Below, in pieces: positions 59,761-64,000 of a DNA stretch of 64,000 nucleotides. Origin of the DNA: Diphasiastrum complanatum (taxonomy: Eukaryota; Streptophyta; Lycopodiopsida; Lycopodiales; Lycopodiaceae); NCBI GenBank assembly GCA_029204225.1, contig CM055096.1, positions 29,814,995 through 29,878,994 on the forward strand, written 5' to 3'. The notes beneath the pieces are model-generated. The model was not told the DNA's origin. It saw only the letters and a list, made by a program, of their open reading frames with translations, and did no database searches. A program made the translations under genes and the position numbers. Numbering within the stretch: the first letter of the stretch is position 1; each line of letters opens with the position of its first letter.

Positions 59761-59880
59761 ATGAAAAAGACACTCGTAACAGAAGGCTTTCAGGAAAAAG
59801 GAAAAACCTTTGAATTTCTTGAAAACCTCACCCCTGAACAGACCACTAAAGAACATGTAACAGCCATCATTGTCTCCTGA
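59761..59880 (+). CDS. Small ORF of 39 codons, possible micropeptide or chance
   Basis: ATG AAA AAG ACA ... TGA reads MKKTLVTEGF-QEKGKTFEFL, then ENLTPEQTTKEHVTAIIVS. The composition is that of a soluble protein, unlike nearby AT-rich frames, but the length is within chance. No splice or promoter context supports it. Confidence 0.15.
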   Translation: MKKTLVTEGFQEKGKTFEFLENLTPEQTTKEHVTAIIVS

Positions 59881-60056
59881 TCAATCATCCTATAGCTTTA
59901 AAGGAGATGATTGCTCAAGACTGTTTCTGCTCTGTATCTCAGCTATTAACTCTGATTTGTCATATTGGCAGGCCATCTAGTGGTAGACCGGATGTTGCAA
60001 TGCATGCTGTACAATTGTGTAATAACACATAATAAAGGTAGGTTTAGAAATGTTAC

Positions 60057-60117
60057 CTGATCTCAATCACAATGTCCCAATAGGTTCCTGTTCTGTAGCT
60101 AACTGATGTTCTTGCAG
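60057..60117 (-). CDS. Candidate internal exon of the same gene
   Basis: 61 bp between CATATTGCAG and GTAACA encoding A-R-T-S-V-S-Y-R-T-G-T-Y-W-D-I-V-I-E-I. Splice signals are good and the phase fits exon 61852-61967 (split codon T|CT) upstream and 59424-59466 downstream. Confidence 0.4.
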
Positions 60118-61851
60118 CTGCAATATGGAAACAAAAGGAAGATATAAGGATCTGTAAGGGAGCTCAGGAGCATAAAAAGGAAAATGGCATATTGAGATGG
60201 ACATACATCGTGATTCCACTTAGAAATTGAGTTGACGAGAGTTCCAATACAGCACATACCAGGATTGAATACATTATTGTTTCTTTCTATAAGCAAGAAC
60301 GGCTACACCACCCAAAGTTGTCCTCAAAATAAACACAGGTTTTCAAGCTTTTCTTTGTATGAGAAAAAACCAGAAAATAAGACAAATCCAAATATACTTC
60401 ATGATTATATTGAAGATTACCAATTAGAGATATCCCAGACACGGAATTGCTCTCAAATTCATGATGGGTGAGATGGGTGGTGCACTATCTTAGAGGAATC
60501 TGTGCAATGATGTGGTGCCATGGTGGACACAGTACATACTACATCCAACTACCCATGGCTCCACGTTCCCTGTCACTCATTCAGAGTTAAGGGAACATAG
60601 CTATAGTACATGCTTGCAGAAAGAGAAAAGCCATAAAACGAATATGTACCTTTTCAACCTATGGCCATACTTACCAGAAAATGTGTTTGCTGGTGTTTCC
60701 AAACTTGCATGCACTGGATGTGTACATGTGTGGTGGTGGTTCAATGTGAATAAAGAGTACAAATTTTTGAGCAATTTTATCATACAAAAGGATTAAAAAA
60801 AGGTAAACGCTTGAATAAATCCTGAATTTATGTAGCATGTACGCTGTACATTGATATAGTGTAGCCAGCAGCCTAATGATATATCGCTAATGGTTGTAAA
60901 GCTGTAAAGCTAATTAGAGTTCAGTACTATACTATACTATATTTTGTATACTATACTATGCATAACTTAGCCTGTGGAATTTATTTTGTTCCTAAAAGTA
61001 AACCAAACTGTATACACCCACTCTCCCCTTTGCAAACATTTTCATTTTTCACCTTCACTGATAACTATGTATATAACTACCCTACCATGAAAGGTTCATT
61101 TTTTCACAGGTTGACAGAATCACCAACCTATTAAATTACCAAAAGACTTCATCTAGATGCATATGAACCCTAGAGAAGTCACCATGAACCGTTGAAAGGA
61201 ATACATGAAACAACTACTTGTTCTTAGTCATGGAAATTGTTCAATCAACCCATTGAAAGGCATACCTGACACAATTATCTTCTCTCATCAACTGAGTATG
61301 ATGGAAAACACATGCAATTTCCAAGGCTTAGTTAATGAATATCAAAGATATAAGAACCCTAATTTACATCCTACTTGATTCAAGACATAGGTATTGCAGA
61401 ATATAATGTAGGTACATACAACAGCATCTTTTTCCCATTCTTTTCCATCTCTGGGCTAAAAGTTGAATAGTTAAAAAGAGGTTAATTTATCAAAATTATT
61501 TATTTTGCAAAGCACAGCTGTCTTGAAATATTTGATTTCTGTTGTCACTAGGCACTTCACCATGGGGAAGCACATAAACCAGAAATCGTCTAATAGAAGA
61601 ACAAAACAACATATTTGCATGTTCATGCGGGTATGCCACTGCCAAGTAACAACCTGACCATTTTGGTTAAAAGCTTGCTCCATAATATCTTATTTAAACT
61701 CTTTCTTAGGGTATTTTCATGGAAATTGTTTTCATAAAATTTTGACCATTTAAAAACCACTGTATCCATTGTAACACTCAATGCACAGATTTGTCCAAAA
61801 ATGCTACAGAAGATGTGAACTGTGCTGTAAAGGAAATGGCGACCTTTTTAC

Positions 61852-61967
61852 AGGCATCTTCATGTAACTTCAGAAGCTCCTCATATTTAACCTGCAAAGC
61901 TTCCTTCTCTGCTTTCAGTCTGTCATATTCAGCTGTTGTGGGTCCACCTAAATTACGTTGAATAAAT
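61852..61967 (-). CDS. Candidate exon encoding a coiled coil
   Basis: Acceptor CTCTTGCAG, donor GCCT|GTAAAA. Encodes FIQRNLGGPTTAEYDRL then KAEKEALQVKYEELLKLHED, a clear heptad-patterned helix. I do not recognise the protein. Upstream exons were not identified; a Gypsy LTR begins within about 700 bp. Confidence 0.42.
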
Positions 61968-61969
61968 CT

Positions 61970-62600
61970 GCAAGAGTGCATGCCGGCAATCCAAGAAAAA
62001 AAAATTAGTTTTGCTGCTAAAAATAAGGAGAACGTATCAAGAGAGTGAAACTCTTGATAAAAGCCTCCTTAAGTTCAAGAAAACTTCACTTATGAGCTAG
62101 TTAGCTCCATGAATATCCAAGACCATAGCAAGCTTGCAGCACACCCAAACAACAAAGAACCGAAACATACTCAAGAAATGAAAGTATCAATTTGTAGATT
62201 GTAATCACCATTGATTTCCAGATTTAAACAGCATAAACCTTCGAAATCTAGAATTGTTATGATAACTAAACAAACGTTGGAGTCAAAATTATGATCAGTA
62301 TGGCGACAATTTGGTCATCAAAACCTATACTGCAGACTCAAGTCCAACTTCACAAAATCACTCACAAGCATATGATAAGTAATGGTTATAAATATCAAGA
62401 GAGCTTCCTATCTCTATAAAAGTTCTGGTACTGCTATTATTGTTAGAATTGACCAGCTATATCTTTCTTCTTGGTTTATCACTATTCAAACCATAGAATC
62501 CCATTCCGTAGCTTTTGGTACAGAGCACATTATTCTGTACTGTACATATGAAACATAATAAACAACCTAATTCTATTTTTTTTTTTATTTGAGGCTTTTG
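61970..62600. other. Intergenic or intron sequence, nothing recognised
   Basis: AT-rich, no recognisable exon or repeat. Confidence 0.4.
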
Positions 62601-62689
62601 GAACCTGATTTAAGCAGCATTTGAAAAATGGGAGGGGGCTTTGGGCAGGAGAGGTTGATTCAAAACAACTCCAGTGATCTGATTTTTCC

Positions 62690-63702
62690 AAAATGTTTTT
62701 GCACGTTTGTTTGCCATGCCATTAGGGTGAGAATGACAGGTATTTGGGCAGCATAAACGTGTGTGGATTGCTTAACATTCAACTTTACTTTTCTCGACTC
62801 AGTTTGCACCAAACTTTGTGCACTTCTATCTTAGCCTACAGTGGACGGACTAGGACCATTTTTTATGCTATGTGAGTATGTATGATGGTTTATAGCAGTA
62901 CTACAGGGGCTGCTGCATTGATCTCTCATAAAATTACCCAAATAAGATAAATGCAAACCTCACTTTGATTTAGACTATCTTTGCCCAATGTTCCATCCAT
63001 TGCTCCAGCCAATTGCTTCCTGAAACGATCATGATGCTGTGGCTAGTGACTCTGCTCTCAGCCATAGGCTCCATGAATGTGCATGGATTGTTTCGTGTGG
63101 AACTTTAATTTTCTTGACTCGTTTTACACCAAACTTTGTGTGCTTCTATCTTGGGCTACAGCGAGCAGATTAGGACCATTTTTATGTTAGATGGGAATGT
63201 ATGATGATGTGTACCAGTACTATACTTCTTTAGTTGCATCGGCCGCTCATTAAGAAATCCAAATAAGATGGATCCAAACCTTACTTGGATTGAGGCTCTC
63301 TTTGCCCAAATGCTCCATCCATGGCTGTAGCCAATTGCTTGCTGAAACAATCATGATGCTGGCGAGCAACTCTCCTCTCAGCTATATAGGCTCCATTCCA
63401 AAACCTCCCGCTGGACCTAGACCTTCCATCACATTAGGCATGATTCTATGCAGTCCACATTTGTGTCCCATACCTTAGATCCTTCATGCATAGCATGTAC
63501 TCTAGTCCAAGATCTCTCCCAAGTCTCTCTATAAGCCATCCATCTATAAATAGCCTTGAGCCAACAACATTAAGGGTACTCAGCCCTAATGGTAATTGAA
63601 CTTAGGTCTCTCCTTCCTAGCCTATTGGATTGTCCCTATCCTAAGGCTAGTCCTAGTATGACCCTATTGTAAAGCCCTTCATGTCTTATTGGGGACGTAA
63701 CA
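62690..63702 (-). repeat. 3' LTR (partial extent) of a chromodomain Gypsy element
   Basis: On the minus strand the LTR begins TGTTACGTCCCC at 63702, directly after the purine tract AAGGGGGAGAGAA (63715-63703). Its other end is not defined. It includes a tandem duplication of about 320 bp (62765-63075 and 63086-63395; shared blocks GCACCAAACTTTGTG-like, CTTCTATCTT, GGCTCCAT). The start resembles that of the LARD-like LTR. Confidence 0.65.
62765..63395. repeat. ~320-bp tandem duplication in the LTR
   Basis: ACACCAAACTTTGTGTGCTT at about 63126 parallels GCACCAAACTTTGTGCACTT at about 62806; GACCATTTTT, CCAAATAAGAT and ATCATGATGCTG follow in both copies in the same order. Confidence 0.85.
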
Positions 63703-64000
63703 TTCTCTCCCCCTTAATGGATAAGTTCCGATCATACAAGTTGGAGATTGTTTTTTTTAAGGATTCAACATTCTCCCGCATGTTGTCATCCTCAGATCTA
63801 CCTTTCCATTTTTTTAGGAATCCAAAAATTGTTCTATTCCTTATATTCTGCTCTCTTCTTTCCATATTTGCCTCTAGCCCATATGGAATATTGGTAGATA
63901 TATCTTCCAACTACACAATATGATTATTAAAAACTGGGGTGTCTCCTTCATCCAGCTTTTCTTTCCATCTATTGATATGAAAGATAGGGCGAACTCTATC
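63686..64000 (-). pseudogene. Ty3/Gypsy chromovirus integrase C-terminus and chromodomain
   Basis: From the window edge: RVRPIFHINRWKEKLDEGD, then TAG at 63913-63911 (IV-TAG-LEDIS) and NMERREQNIRNRTIFGFL followed by K-K-W-K-G-R-S, the chromodomain core (R-x-L-R-N-R-T-I ... K-W-K-G). The ORF closes G-E-R-M-L-R-P-Q overlapping the purine tract, which is typical of plant chromoviruses. The chromodomain is thought to guide integration to marked chromatin. The rest of pol lies outside the window. Confidence 0.85.

Overview
This window is plant nuclear DNA: spliced genes with GT..AG introns, a wall-associated-kinase-like (WAK-like) receptor kinase gene, and many decayed Ty1/Copia and Ty3/Gypsy elements whose primer-binding sites resemble the plant initiator-tRNA type (TGGTATCAGAGC). 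The lineage cannot be fixed from sequence alone. Very long (GA)n tracts, a GIPMG-type reverse transcriptase relic and the repeat density suggest a large-genome non-angiosperm such as a fern, but that is only a guess.

Layout. 1-1700: decayed unidentified coding DNA (+). 2050-4350: short-unit satellite that switches orientation, punctuated by GC-rich palindromes. 4440-7900: intergenic DNA with diverged local duplications. 8206-15277 (-): an apparently intact eight-exon WAK-like receptor kinase (877 residues), with two microexons of 17 and 27 bp; intron 2 holds a short LTR-like direct-repeat element. 15650-16165: about six copies of a ~95-bp repeat upstream of its start. 20000-24650: decayed Gypsy gag/protease and RT pieces (-), plus a plus-strand LTR carrying a 782-bp tandem duplication. 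25900-35890: a GIPMG-type RT relic split by a 7.1-kb LTR element (27251-34349) that lacks pol, carries acidic ORFs, and itself contains a 1.28-kb TRIM-like element. 35925-37060: minus-strand Gypsy gag debris, telomere-like repeats and a 25-bp minisatellite. 37226-37978: two very long (GA)n tracts. 38961-39705 (+): two candidate terminal exons of an unknown gene. 41212-42480 (-): Copia RT/RNase H. 42480-45418 (+): Gypsy LTR end, gag end and integrase end, with a fragment of a non-coding element family. 45909-54750 (+): a decayed ORF split by a complete non-coding LTR element (46791-53683, -) with a perfect GATAT target duplication. 54775-56375 (+): Copia pol relic. 59424-61967 (-): candidate exons of an unknown coiled-coil protein. 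62600-64000 (-): 3' end of a chromodomain Gypsy element and its LTR.

The only gene that looks fully functional is the WAK-like kinase. Most other coding-like DNA is broken. In-frame stops in these relics are mostly TAG, often where glutamine is expected, which fits C-to-T decay of methylated CAG. Splice sites, LTR ends and motifs were read by eye; no similarity search was possible.
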